This document shows, one piece after another, positions 45,541-55,939 of a stretch of 64,000 bases of DNA; the first letter of the stretch is position 1, and each line of letters starts with the position of its first letter. Origin of the DNA: Siphonodentalium dalli (taxonomy: Eukaryota; Mollusca; Scaphopoda; Gadilida; Siphonodentaliidae); assembly GCA_032622095.1 (NCBI GenBank), contig CP136067.1:53731899-53795898 (forward strand). Direction: 5' to 3'. The notes under the pieces were generated by a model. It saw only the letters and a list, made by a program, of their open reading frames with translations. It made no database searches and was not told the DNA's origin. The translations under genes and the position numbers were made by a program.

Positions 45541-48500
45541 ATGTCTTAGTAACACTATATAGCTCCCATCTAGAGGTCACTCCGAAGATCCATGTGAAGT
45601 TTGGTGACGATCGGATAAGGGATGTGAACTATAGGGTGTGCCAAAGGGTTTAGTGATGCAAAGAGTAAAATCCAAGATGGCTGCTGGTAGCCATGTTTTT
45701 TAACATAATTCGACAAAATGGTAAGCTCCCATCTAGAGGTCGCCGTAATGATCCATATGAAGTTTGGTGACGATCGGATGAGGGGTGTGGTCTGTAGGGG
45801 TTTAAAACTGAAATCCAATATGGCCGATGGCGGCCATGTTTGTCAACAGAATTCGGGGGAAATGGTAAGCTCCCATCTAGAGGTCACCCCGAAAATCCTA
45901 TGAGAGACAGAGAGAGATAATCTTTTATTAACGTGACATGTGCACTCACAATACATATATATCTTATATAAACAAATAATGATATTGCACCCGGCCACAT
46001 GGGGCCTATAAGTCACGCTTATAGTATGTAATTGCATGCGTGTGATGTTATGTTCAGATGCATTGCATTGAAAATTCTTCGGATTATCGCTCATCCGTGT
46101 CTATATATCGGGAAAAACACATATATATATATATCATGAGAGTGATCATTAACAAATATATACAATATGGAGTTTACCATTCCAGGAATTATTTATAGAG
46201 ACAATTTTTTTCTTTTCATAAAGGCATCAAAAAGGAATTTGGCTAACTGACGTGGATATGAAATTATTTCAGTCAGTGTGTCATTGTTATTTTCATCAGC
46301 AATAGTAATATCAACGGGAATAGAATTCAGGAGTCGAGACCTTAAGTGTGTGTACAACGGGCAGCGCAAAAGAAAGTGGCTTTCATCCTCTATATCTTGC
46401 AAGTCGCACAGAGTACAAATTCGTTCATGAACTTTCTCATTTCGAAATCTGCCAGTTTCTATTCTCAGGGGAAGTATTGCGCAACAAAATTGGGCCAAGA
46501 TTGATCGGAGTGATTTGTTAATGTTCATACTGATATATTTCTCAGTTTCATAGATTTTCTTATATAATCTGTAAGTTCGTAGCTTTGGGATATAGTTCAG
46601 TTTTTCTAGCCAGTTATCTACACGAATTTGAGTGAGTTTCAATTCTAGATCGGTAAACATTACATGTTTGTATATTTTCAAAGGTAGATATCATTCCAGC
46701 TTCGGTAAGAATATCAGAGAAATTGGCGCTCCAACCATCTGATATTTCCCCGAGATCCCATACGAAAACTTTTTTGACAAGTCGTTCATCAGACAATTGA
46801 ATAAGATGGTTCCAAAGTCTAGCCATATTGACCCAACGTTGTAACTACTTGTTTGGATACCAATTTCACCTTCAATGGCTAATAGCGGACAAAATCGATG
46901 GACGTCAAGGAAATATCTGAATGCTCTGTTTTGAAACATGTCTATACAGGGGTATTTTCTGTATCCCCAGACACCAGATGCATAATCCATAATTGGGCTG
47001 ACACAGTTTTGGAAAATTTTACCAAAAGTTTTGAAACATATGTCCTTATATGTGTGAACGTTTGATATGATGGCCCCGAGGGATCTACCTGCTGACTTTA
47101 ATAAGAGTTTCAGCTGTCATATCGAAACTACCAAACTCATGGAAAATAACACCAAGATATTTATATTGATCAGTCATGTTTACAGCTTGATTTTCGAAAA
47201 TGAAACTATAATTAGTTCTTTGAATGTGTTTCTTTCTAAAATGGACAACTTTATATTTTTCTAAATTAACTGTAATGCGCCATTTTCTACACCAGTTTTT
47301 CAACATTGTTTGCATATCAGTTTCTGACTCAGCCATTAAAGCAATGTCATCAGCATACATAAGCGAAGGTATCTTGAATTCCTCTAGATTCACTCCAATT
47401 TCTAAATGTTTAATATCTTAAATAAGATCGTTAACGAATATGTTAAAAAGTGTCGTGGATAGACTGTCGCCTTGTTTACGCCAAAGAGACATCTGAAAGG
47501 TGCTGATATGTTGCCATTTAATCGAACACGCGAAAACGTGTTTTGATACATGCTTTTGATAGACTGGTACATGTTGCCATCCAAGTCACCCTTAAGTAGC
47601 TTAAATAGCAGCATGTCTCGATCAACGCAATCAAAGGCTTTCCTAAAGTCTATAAAAGTTGTAAAAATCTGGTTTTTTTGCCTCTTATAAGAGATGATAA
47701 CATAAAGATATTATCCAAACATGATCGACCAGGTCTAAAGCAATTCTGTTCATCTTCTAGAATAATATATATTATTCAATAAACAACTGTAAAGTTTGCT
47801 GCATGTAGGCATCAACGATATTCCTCGGTAATTTAATGGGATTCTTGGATCACTACTCTTATCCTTTGGTATAGGGCATATCAGAGATTGCCTTCACACT
47901 GAGGTAAATATGCCTGTATAAAATATAAAGTTAAATAAATTGTATAGAACAGGTTTAACACTTTCACATTTTAGACAATCGTGTGGGATATTATATGGGC
48001 CGAAGGACTTCTTATTCTTGGCATGCATTAGAACTTGGGAAATTTCCTCAATGGTAATGGATCTATTTATTCTCCGATTAGTTTCATATAGGGGATATAA
48101 AACTTTATTCTCTATAAAACTGTTTTCTCTCAGAACCTCCCTTTTAAAACTGTCATCAAATCCAGTCAATGTCTGATCGGGATTATATAATTTTTCAAAT
48201 TCTCCTTTCCACACATTGAGCACCGTTTCTGGGTCGTAAGAAATAGTGGTAGATGCATTATCAGTTATATGTACTTCATTGGGAATAGTAAAGCTGCGAT
48301 TTGGACCCAATTTATTAATGGAGTCCCAAAATGATTTGGGGTTACTGCAATCCATTTCAATTTTTATCATAAGATCTCGTTTATATTGACGCTCGTAAAA
48401 TCGAAGTTTGGTATTGAATAGACGCCGAGATTCCTTAGAACATAAGAGGGCTCTCTGTTTTCGCGCGATTTTGTTTTAAATCTCAGAAACTTTTTCTCCA

Positions 48501-49320
48501 AATTATTCATTTCGTGCGATAAGTTGGTAAGATTTTCATTCCAAAACGGCTTTTGATATTTAAATTTCTTTTTAGATTTCGTACATTTTCTAAAAGTCGG
48601 TATCTTATCCTTCAATTCATCTGCTATCAGTTTCGCAAAAAGATCATACGTTATACATCAACTGCTTGTTGAGAAGTTTGGTGACGATCGGATGAGAGAT
48701 GTGACATCTGGGGTGTGCTAAAGGATTTCGTCATACACAGAGTAAAATCCAAGATGGCGGCTGGCAGCCATGTTTTGTTTTTTACAGAATTCGGAAAAAA
48801 ATGGTAAAATCCCATCTAGAGATCACCCCGGTGATTCTATGAAGTTTGTGAAGATCAAGTGAGGGATGTGACCTGCAGGCTGTACCAAAGGATTTAGTGA
48901 TGCAAAGAGTAAAATCCAAGATGCCACAGGCGGTCATGTTTTTCAACAAAATTCTGATAAAATGGTAAGTTCCCATTTAGAGATCACCCAGATGATCCAT
49001 CTGAAGTTTGGTGACGATCAGGTGAGGAATGTGATCTGTAGGGCGGACTAATGGAAAAAAAAATGAAATTTAATATGGCCGCTGGTGGCTAGCTATCTTA
49101 GATTTTTCAACGAAATTCGGTAGAAATGGTAAGTTCCCATCTAGAGGCCACCCGAAGATCCCTATGCAGTTTGGTGACGATCGCATTAGGGATGTTGCCT
49201 GTAGGGCGTGCCAAAGGAAAGTGTTGACGGACGGACGGACGCACGACACCACGGACGCATGGACGACGGACGACCAACCCACAACACTAGCTCAAACTTT
49301 ACAAAGTAAAATTGAGCTAA
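45541..49320 (-). mobile_element. TCCGTC-type element with tandem units of about 150-165 bp (copy 3), split by a LINE
   Basis: Read on the minus strand it begins TTAGCTCAATTTTACTTTG near 49320, then GTCCGTCGTCC / GTCCGTCCGTCC near 49230-49265. Units follow with GATCGTCACCAAACTTCA, CCTCTAGATGGGAGCTTACC and GGCCATCTTGGATTTTACTC. The unit phrase GGTAAG(C/T)TCCCAT falls near 49124, 48963, 48798 on one side of the LINE and 45864, 45719, 45560 on the other. No protein is encoded. Nothing matching the opening is seen at the other end. Confidence 0.7.
45901..48667 (-). mobile_element. 5'-truncated, broken LINE inserted in the array
   Basis: The minus strand runs from about 48667 (partial protein) to a tail at about 45901 reading AATAAAAGATTATCTCTCTC. 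TGAGA occurs at both junctions and may be a 5-bp target duplication. Pieces in order are a pre-RT region (48615-47894, one frame change), RT core pieces including SLMYADDIALMAE near 47350, a YKYLGVIF block near 47135, a post-RT region (46990-46691), and a last frame (46681-46193) with CTLCDLQDIEDESHF and C-P. At least five frame breaks separate them. Clade uncertain; there is no RNase H. Confidence 0.75.
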
Positions 49321-49509
49321 ATTTTTTACACTTTTGTAATTGGAACATGTATTAGATGTACATTGGTGTATCTTATTGTGAGTTCATGTGAATACAATGT
49401 TGTATAATCTTAAACCTCCAAATTTTGTCCACGCAGGTAAGATATGTTGATAAATTCACAATATCAATTGATATGGACTTTAGTTAACCCTGTCTATATT
49501 AAAGCGTTA

Positions 49510-49700
49510 TTGATGTGTAGTTGTCCCATATGAAATGTTCAGGAATATAATAAGTTCCACAAACGACCGTTGAACTTATTATCTAAACATTTCCCTCAAT
49601 AGATATGGTTCCTGCTGCCCTTGTATGTATATTTCGTCTGCCTTTATCGCCTTAAAATCCCTCAAAATCAATAATATACCATTGTTCCGATGGGAACATG
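49510..49700 (-). mobile_element. TTAA-class MITE fragment with hairpin (relative of 8010-8262)
   Basis: GAAATGTTCAGGAATATAAT and TAAGTT near 49538-49560 are mirrored by AACTTATTATCTAAACATTTCC near 49574-49595. The right side (GACGAAATATACATACAAGG on the minus strand) corresponds to the body of the 8.1-kb copy. Termini are missing. Confidence 0.5.
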
Positions 49701-49848
49701 TCTCTATTCCGAAGGTTCGTTATTCCGAAGGTTCACTTATCCGAAGGTTCACTATTCCGAAGGTTCGCTATTCCGAAGGTTCTCTATTCCGAAGGTTCGC
49801 TATTCCGAAGATTTTTGTTATTTTAAAGGTTAATTCTATATTATAAGT

Positions 49849-50003
49849 TATTACTTTCTATATTTACCATACTGGGGATGGCAGGAAGACAGTCTTGCCA
49901 GATTATGCCATCCCCCACAATATACGACAGAATTATCCATAATTGTTATCATTATTATGTAATATGTATGTGTATTGAAATAAAATATCCTATCCAATCC
50001 TTC
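49849..50003 (+). mobile_element. 3'-end fragment of the 34-kb LINE family
   Basis: It matches 37545-37700 closely: CCATACTGGGGATGGCAGG, the GGGGATGGCA/TGCCATCCCC hairpin (49873-49915), ATTATTATGTAAT and the AAATAAAATATCCTATCC tail. Only about 150 bp survive, all untranslated region. The hairpin is preserved in both copies. Confidence 0.85.
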
Positions 50004-50104
50004 TAAAGTATTGAGAGGGTTCTTTATCACGAAGACACTTTTATGAAGGAAATAACTTAAAACATTGAAACAATAAATGTGACATTTTTCTTCGCGGGTT
50101 TCCA

Positions 50105-50255
50105 TGAGATTAAATGTCATTACGTATGACGTTATTTCCCAAAACAAAACATATTCGCGTCAGGCAGCTCACACTTGTAATTGCTATGTTTCCATACGAT
50201 TCAATGTCATCACGTACATGTATGACGTTATTTCTCAATAATCTTAGAGGCAAGA
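50105..50255. repeat. Imperfect tandem pair around TATGACGTTATTTC
   Basis: TTTCCATGAGATTAAATGTCA...TATGACGTTATTTCCCAA is repeated about 85 bp later as TTTCCATACGATTCAATGTCA...TATGACGTTATTTCTCAA. Confidence 0.7.
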
Positions 50256-51105
50256 ATACGCCAGCTAAAGGCGGATTAAAACAGTGGGGCTATAACTCTT
50301 AGTGAATAATGTGTAGCAGAATGTCGTTGAATAGACGGGTATGAGATGAACCAAACTGCAATTGTGAATTTGTATTGAATTTTAAACGTCTGTATCAGAA
50401 GATGTCCATAGAGAAATATAAAACAGCTTAAATCATAAAAAGACCCCCCCCCCCCCGTTATGGCTCCCAGAATGCAACATAATTCAACCTAATGTATTTT
50501 CAATTGAAGGGGAATAATACTATCTTTAAAATATAGAGTTATTCCCCCTCCGTTGAAAATAATACACTTTGCACAACAAAACCAGATGAACCTTTAAAAG
50601 CACAAAACACGTCGTTAACTCAACAAAAACAACAGGTTCACAGTTTATTACATCGCATAAGCTGATAATACACCTATTTCCAATGGTATATATACTGGCA
50701 TATATGTTATATATGTGAGCTGGGTTGCCAGTTCGGAAAAACTATATCTCTTACATGTAGTTTATTTCAGTCATGGTGTTTTCAACTTTCCATATTAATC
50801 GATAAACTGATACTGTCTTCTTGCTATTAATAACCGAAATCTTGGACAATTTGGGAATCAGAAGTGGGTGTATAAATGTACTATATGTGAATACTAGCGT
50901 AATAGTATTTTTCATTCCTCGTGTGTTTTTGTGGTGGGGGTGCAAATTTTCATTCATTTCTGGTTAAATACGCCCAGAATAGAAAACCTTCGGAATAGCG
51001 AACCTTCGGAATAGCGAACCTTCGGAATAATGAACCTTCGGAATAATGAACCTTCGGAATAGCGAACCTTCGAAATAATGAACCTTCGGAATAGAGAACC
51101 CTACC

Positions 51106-52505
51106 CGTTCCGATTAAACATGCACAGAGCTCTTGACTGTTTCGCAGATTACTCTGATTCATGGCGACTAAGAATAAACGTAAACAAAACTAAGGTTATG
51201 GTGTTTAGTGAGAGTAATAAGAAAAAATTGCCGTGCTTTTTATTGAATGGGGACGCTCTGGACACGGTCCTCGAGTTTCAGTACCTTGGTGTTTTATTTT
51301 TTCATAATGGACGTTTTTGTCAAGCAGTGAAGAAAACGTGCACGGTCGCAACAAGGGCTATGTACGGACTCTTAAACAAAATGTATAAACTGAATCTGTC
51401 TATTGACTTGTCCTTAAATTGTTTGATCGTACAGTTTTACCTATCATCCTCTATGGAAGTGGGATATGGGGTTTCGAAAATGTTGACTGTCTTGAAAAGA
51501 TTCATCTCAAGTTCTGTAAGATAATATTAAACATGAATGCATCGACGCCAAATTATATGGTCTACGGGGAATTAGGACGCTTCCCGATAAGTATACATGT
51601 CAAAATGAGAATGGTGAATTATTGGTGTAAACTTTTATCACCAGAGGGCTGCCGTCTGGCTAAAATCATATATAAGCTAATTATGAAATTAGATGGTAAT
51701 GATAATATGTTCACAGAAATGTTTATGTGGCTGAATGGTGTTCGAGATGTGATACAGGAATACGGTATACCTCCCTTGTGGGATCGCCAACTACCATTGT
51801 CACCATCAGAACGAAAACATATAGAATATAATCTGAATGATCATTTCTTTCAACAATGGCATTTTAGTATCTCGGGGTCCAGCAGAGGACAATTTTATAA
51901 CGCCAAATTTTATAACCTTATCCAAGTTTCAGTAAATATCTAATTCGCATACCATTTTATTTGTCAGAACATTTGACAAAAATCCGAACATCTAATCATA
52001 GGTTACCAAACGAAATGTGCAGATGGAAATCTAACAAAAGTGAAAACAATTGCAAAATATGTGGTGTTTTAGGGGATGAATTCCATTTTGTTTTAGAATG
52101 TGACGTAATTAAAGACCTCAGAGAGAAATACATCCCACAATATTATTGGAAATATCCCGTTAGAGAGAAATTCCACGATTTACTCACTATATGTAACGTG
52201 GCAATACTGAAACGACTTTGCATATTTCTAAAACTTGCATTCAAACACTGGAGGTACAGAACATAACGGAAAGAGCTCGTATTTCCGTTATGTTGTGTAA
52301 ATTCCGTTTCATTGTTAAAAATGAAAACACTACTGCACTGAAATTATTCATCGAATTTTATACCCAGTGCCACTTAGCCAGTTCGGTAAAATTCATCTTT
52401 GTATATATGTATATATATTGTTGACTAATATATGTTATATTAATATTATGTACCCTTTTCATATACCATGTGTTATTGGTGGAACAATAAATCAAATAAA
52501 TCAAA
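51106..52505 (+). pseudogene. 5'-truncated LINE, C-terminal half of the reverse transcriptase
   Basis: It begins mid-RT just inside the minisatellite arm. Three frames in order carry the protein. 51078-51524 has SWRLRINVNKTKVMVF and FQYLGVLF. 51419-51943 has LPIILYGSGIWGFENVD. 51961-52266 has the knuckle CKICGVLGDEFHFVLEC at 52051-52101. At least two frame breaks lie near 51420 and 51945. The 3' end is ACAATAAATCAAATAAATCAAA near 52480-52502. The parts catalysing synthesis (the YADD loop) are absent. It resembles the 46-48 kb LINE more than the 34-kb one. Confidence 0.75.
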
Positions 52506-52524
52506 ATGTACACTTTTTAGCTGA

Positions 52525-52620
52525 CTGGTAGAATCCATGTCGAGATCTCGAGATAATATATGTATTGAGTATGTCGCAAATCAGCCACCGTACATTTAGT
52601 GTAGAAATGGATATATTGAA
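52525..52620. repeat. Inverted relative of the 7.84-7.98 kb CTCGAGAT block
   Basis: CGAGATCTCGAGATAATAT near 52541 and ATGTCGCAAATCAGCCACCG near 52571 match 7842-7920 on the opposite strand. Confidence 0.6.
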
Positions 52621-52659
52621 AACTTGCCCAAGTCGTAGCAACTTCCTATATCTGTTTAA

Positions 52660-52939
52660 CCCTTCCATGACTGGAGCTTCCTGAAATTTTGCGAAAACAC
52701 TGTGCCAATGCATTCTCTTATTTTTGGGAGTCTCCATTGGGAGCATCGATATATAAGAGAAATTTAGAGAATGCATTGGCCTAACAATATTTACCTTGAC
52801 TTGAGATTGTAAGCCAGTGCAATCTCTTATATCTCTTATATATGAGAGGCTCCAATGGGAAACTCGCATATATAAGAGAATGCACTGGCATGCACATGAT
52901 ATTTAATGATGCACCAGCACATCTCCCGTCATGGAAGTG
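52660..52939. mobile_element. TTAA-flanked piggyBac-like MITE, insertion-free relative of 22443-25757
   Basis: TTAA at 52656-52659 and 52940-52943 flank CCCTTCCATGACTGGAGC and CTCCCGTCATGGAAGTG. It has two stem-loops like those at 38 kb (GCCAATGCATTCTCTTAT, with a drifted loop) joined by a linker. The phrase AGCTTCCTGAAATTTTGCG matches the inverted right end of the 22-25 kb element. Confidence 0.8.
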
Positions 52940-53514
52940 TTAAATACTACGCACAGAAGTGAGACAGCGACTTTTTATTTTGAGCATTTTAAGAATAAAT
53001 TGACAAGGAACGGTATGTATTGTCCTGCTGTGAAGATATGTCGAAGCTCGAGTTTTAAAAACTCTGTGCATTTAGTAAGTATTAATGTGCCACACACAAT
53101 AAGTGTAACAGAATTTAAGTATTTAACGTACTTATCGACAAATTGTGATCCCCGGAATCAGGATGCAACAAAACGAGCCTAATTAAAGGTATTCAATGCT
53201 TTGCAGTATGAACAAAAAGTTATTGAAACTTCGCCGATCAAATAAACAAATAATAATTTTATGAATGACACCGTAATATCTGCTTATCGATATGTCCAAA
53301 TCTTACACAACACGGCGATTGTCATAACATTTATGCAAAGTGCTACAACTAATATTTTATGTTGTCTTTAATACCAAGCAAATAATAAAAGACGATTTGA
53401 GTGCTATCGATAATCAGCGTCATCTGTATTTTAGAGTTATTGTTCGTTGCTGAAAAATAATGTTTATACATAACTAAGAGTCAACACACGACATCTTGTA
53501 ATTTGAGAGTTATC

Positions 53515-54770
53515 TATACTAATAAAACTAAATTGTGTGTGTATGTTTGTTTGTCTGTCTGTCGGGCTATGGGCGACCAAACGGCTGGACCATCGGATTT
53601 GAACATTTGTAATACAGTGGTAAATTGCCCCGGGTAGTGTCGTGGGATAGGTGCCGTTTACACCAGATGTTTTAAAAGGGCACTAATAATTAATTTAACT
53701 AAATAATTAATTATATACCTAAATGGTGATTAAACGGCTAGTCCATCGAGCTTAAAATAGTGTATGGTGGTCAGCTGACCCGATGAGTGTCTTGAGATAG
53801 GTGCCGTTGATATCAGATGTTTTAAATCTGATAGTTAATTTAACTATTTAATAATATAACCAAAATTGTTGGAATCTGGTCGTTGACAAAAATGTAATCA
53901 TATCCCATGACCAGATGAGTGTCATGGGATAGGTGCCTTTGACCTAAAACTACTTAAAGGGGATCTAACAAACCATTTTAATTAATTAATTAATGATATA
54001 CCCAAACTGGTTGGAAATTTGTAATCAAGGGTTAATTGGTCCGCGAAGAAACATTGGATAGTATTCATTGAATTGACCATAAAGGGAAATTAAACATTGT
54101 ATCATATATGAGCAATAAAGAGCGTACATTATCAGCTTAGACGATATGTATGATAATTGGTACACATGGGTCACCTGACCAGAGGACTGTCATGGGATAG
54201 GCGCCTTTGACCTCAGATGACTTAAAAGGGGACTAAAATATACGTAATAAAGAGCATTCCTTAACAGTGTAAAGGGATATAGGAAAATTGGTACATAGGG
54301 GTCACCTGACAATGGAAATATCATGGGATCGGCACTCAGGTACGGGGACTAATATATGGCCCATAAAGATCGTTACTTGTCAGCTTGGACTATATGTAGG
54401 ACAATTGGTTCACGTGGACACCCGACCAGACGCCTTTGACATCAGATGAATTACAGGGGGGACATAACTTATATTAACATAGATGAACAATCAAGAGCGT
54501 TTAATATCGTATCAGAAGATAGGTTGGAAAATTGACATATATAGGGAGGTAATTTGACACGGGGTGTGTCATGGGATGGGTGCCGTTGACCTCAGATAAC
54601 TTAAAGGGACACTATTAATTATCAATAATAATTGATATACAGATCGTTTATTGTCGACTTAAAAGATAGAGGTAACTTTATGCAGAGAGTGTCATACAAT
54701 AAATTATGTTTACCCCAGGTGACTAATAATTAATTTAAACGACTTGAATTGGCACTAACATTCATCACCC
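53515..54770 (+). mobile_element. TCTGTC-type tandem array (copy 4)
   Basis: It opens ACTAATAAAACTAAATTGTG followed by TTTGTTTGTCTGTCTGTCGG, then about seven degenerate units with GTGTCATGGGATAGGTGCC, TTTGACCTCAGATGACTTAA and GGGGACTAATAAT phrases at roughly 125-170 bp spacing (near 53638, 53793, 53917, 54194, 54572). Later units add ATAAAGAGCGT and ATTGGTACACAGGGGTCACC. Frames are absent. Related phrases occur at 21.4 kb and 63.0-63.45 kb. Confidence 0.65.
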
Positions 54771-54855
54771 GGAGTCTATGTATTTTTCCACGTTCTTCTT
54801 AGCGATGACCTTTTGTGTGGGTTTTCACATTTATCCACTGAGAATGACCCTTTAA

Positions 54856-55097
54856 CCCTTTCTATACTGAATGGATTCTTTCATCCAATTATATAAGAAT
54901 ATATTGGAATGGCTTATTGTTCATTTGGAGGGATTTTCATGGAAATTTAGCAGACGATATACTCAAAAACACAATTGCAGAAGGATTCTTATTCATTGGT
55001 GGGAAATGTTCAGCAACAAATGACCCATTATTGAACTTATTATCGGAACAATTACTAAAGGTAACTACTAATCAATGAGTATTTAGTATAGAAAGGG
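54856..55097. mobile_element. TTAA-flanked piggyBac-like MITE, CCCTTTCTATACT ends
   Basis: TTAA at 54852-54855 and 55098-55101 flank CCCTTTCTATACT and AGTATAGAAAGGG. Unlike the others it is not palindromic throughout. It carries the decayed GGTGGGAAATGTTCAG hairpin shared with 8.0 and 49.5 kb. Confidence 0.8.
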
Positions 55098-55109
55098 TTA
55101 AAAGAACAA

Positions 55110-55600
55110 AAACCCCGATTGTATAGGCGAACTGTGGACATCGACTTAATATGACAAAGTTCGTCATTATTGCCTGGCTGATCAAGACTTCTAATCTCCC
55201 ACAACTGGATAAGATTAAAATGGGAGCTAATTCAATTGTATACAGTCGCCTGCCTTTCTGTTACTGTGAGTAATGAGTTGTCGTCTGTGACGAATTTCCT
55301 AGGGAAGAGTTTGCAACCAATTATTTGTTCAAACAAGTGTGAGAGTAATTAAGTTATGTCGGAGATTGTCCACTGGACTAAATCACAGTGGACAATTGCA
55401 GACAAAAAAATTGTCCCAACCCTCTGATTTGATTAGTCACAAGTCACAATATTGTCAATTTGGGCGACCATCTGTTGGACTTCATAATGCTTGGTTTATT
55501 CTTGCAGGTTGAACGTATGCTCACACAGTTTGCAAAATTGCCTAGAATTTTTTTTAATTAAATTATTCATAGATGGCTGATTATCAATATTTGTTCAAGT
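55110..55600. other. No recognised feature
   Basis: A+T-rich sequence without a recognised frame or repeat. Confidence 0.4.
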
Positions 55601-55619
55601 TATTGCGCTAACGAGCTGA

Positions 55620-55930
55620 AAATCAAGAAAAATCGGACAAGAACTCCAACAAATGGGTCCAAGCAAACTCAGAATCGCAGGTTCCAATGATGGTTAATAT
55701 CTGTGCCAAGTTTTTAAATAATTGACTGGGAAATGACACAATACAGTTTAGAACAAGGATGCATCCCAGGATGTACGATTCTATGTCATAAAATGACACT
55801 AACTCGGCTAAAATTACTCCGACCGAAATAAAAATCACAGGAGCGTAGATTCCCATGCTGGTTGACATATGTGCCAAGTTTTAAAAAAATGACTGAAAAA
55901 ATGACGGAATACAGGCTCGAAAGAAAAAAA
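55620..55930. repeat. Two-unit tandem repeat, period about 160 bp
   Basis: TGTGCCAAGTTTTTAAA near 55709 and TGTGCCAAGTTTTAAAA near 55869 lie 160 bp apart. Shared flanks include AAATCA(A/C), ATCGCAGGTTCC versus GCGTAGATTCCC, and AAATGACACAATACAG versus AAATGACGGAATACAG. Confidence 0.65.
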
Positions 55931-55939
55931 AATCGTCCC

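Larger units (their letters stand above)
49711..51105. mobile_element. Foldback element with 16-bp minisatellite arms
   Basis: The left arm (49711-49815) is seven to eight copies of TATTCCGAAGGTTCGC. The right arm (50985-51100) is the same unit inverted (AACCTTCGGAATAGCG), about seven copies. Both outer ends read TCTCTATTCCGAAGGTTC. The interior of about 1.2 kb contains the short LINE tail (49849-50003), a C run near 50448 and no recognised gene. No target duplication is clear because a LINE abuts the right end. Confidence 0.7.
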
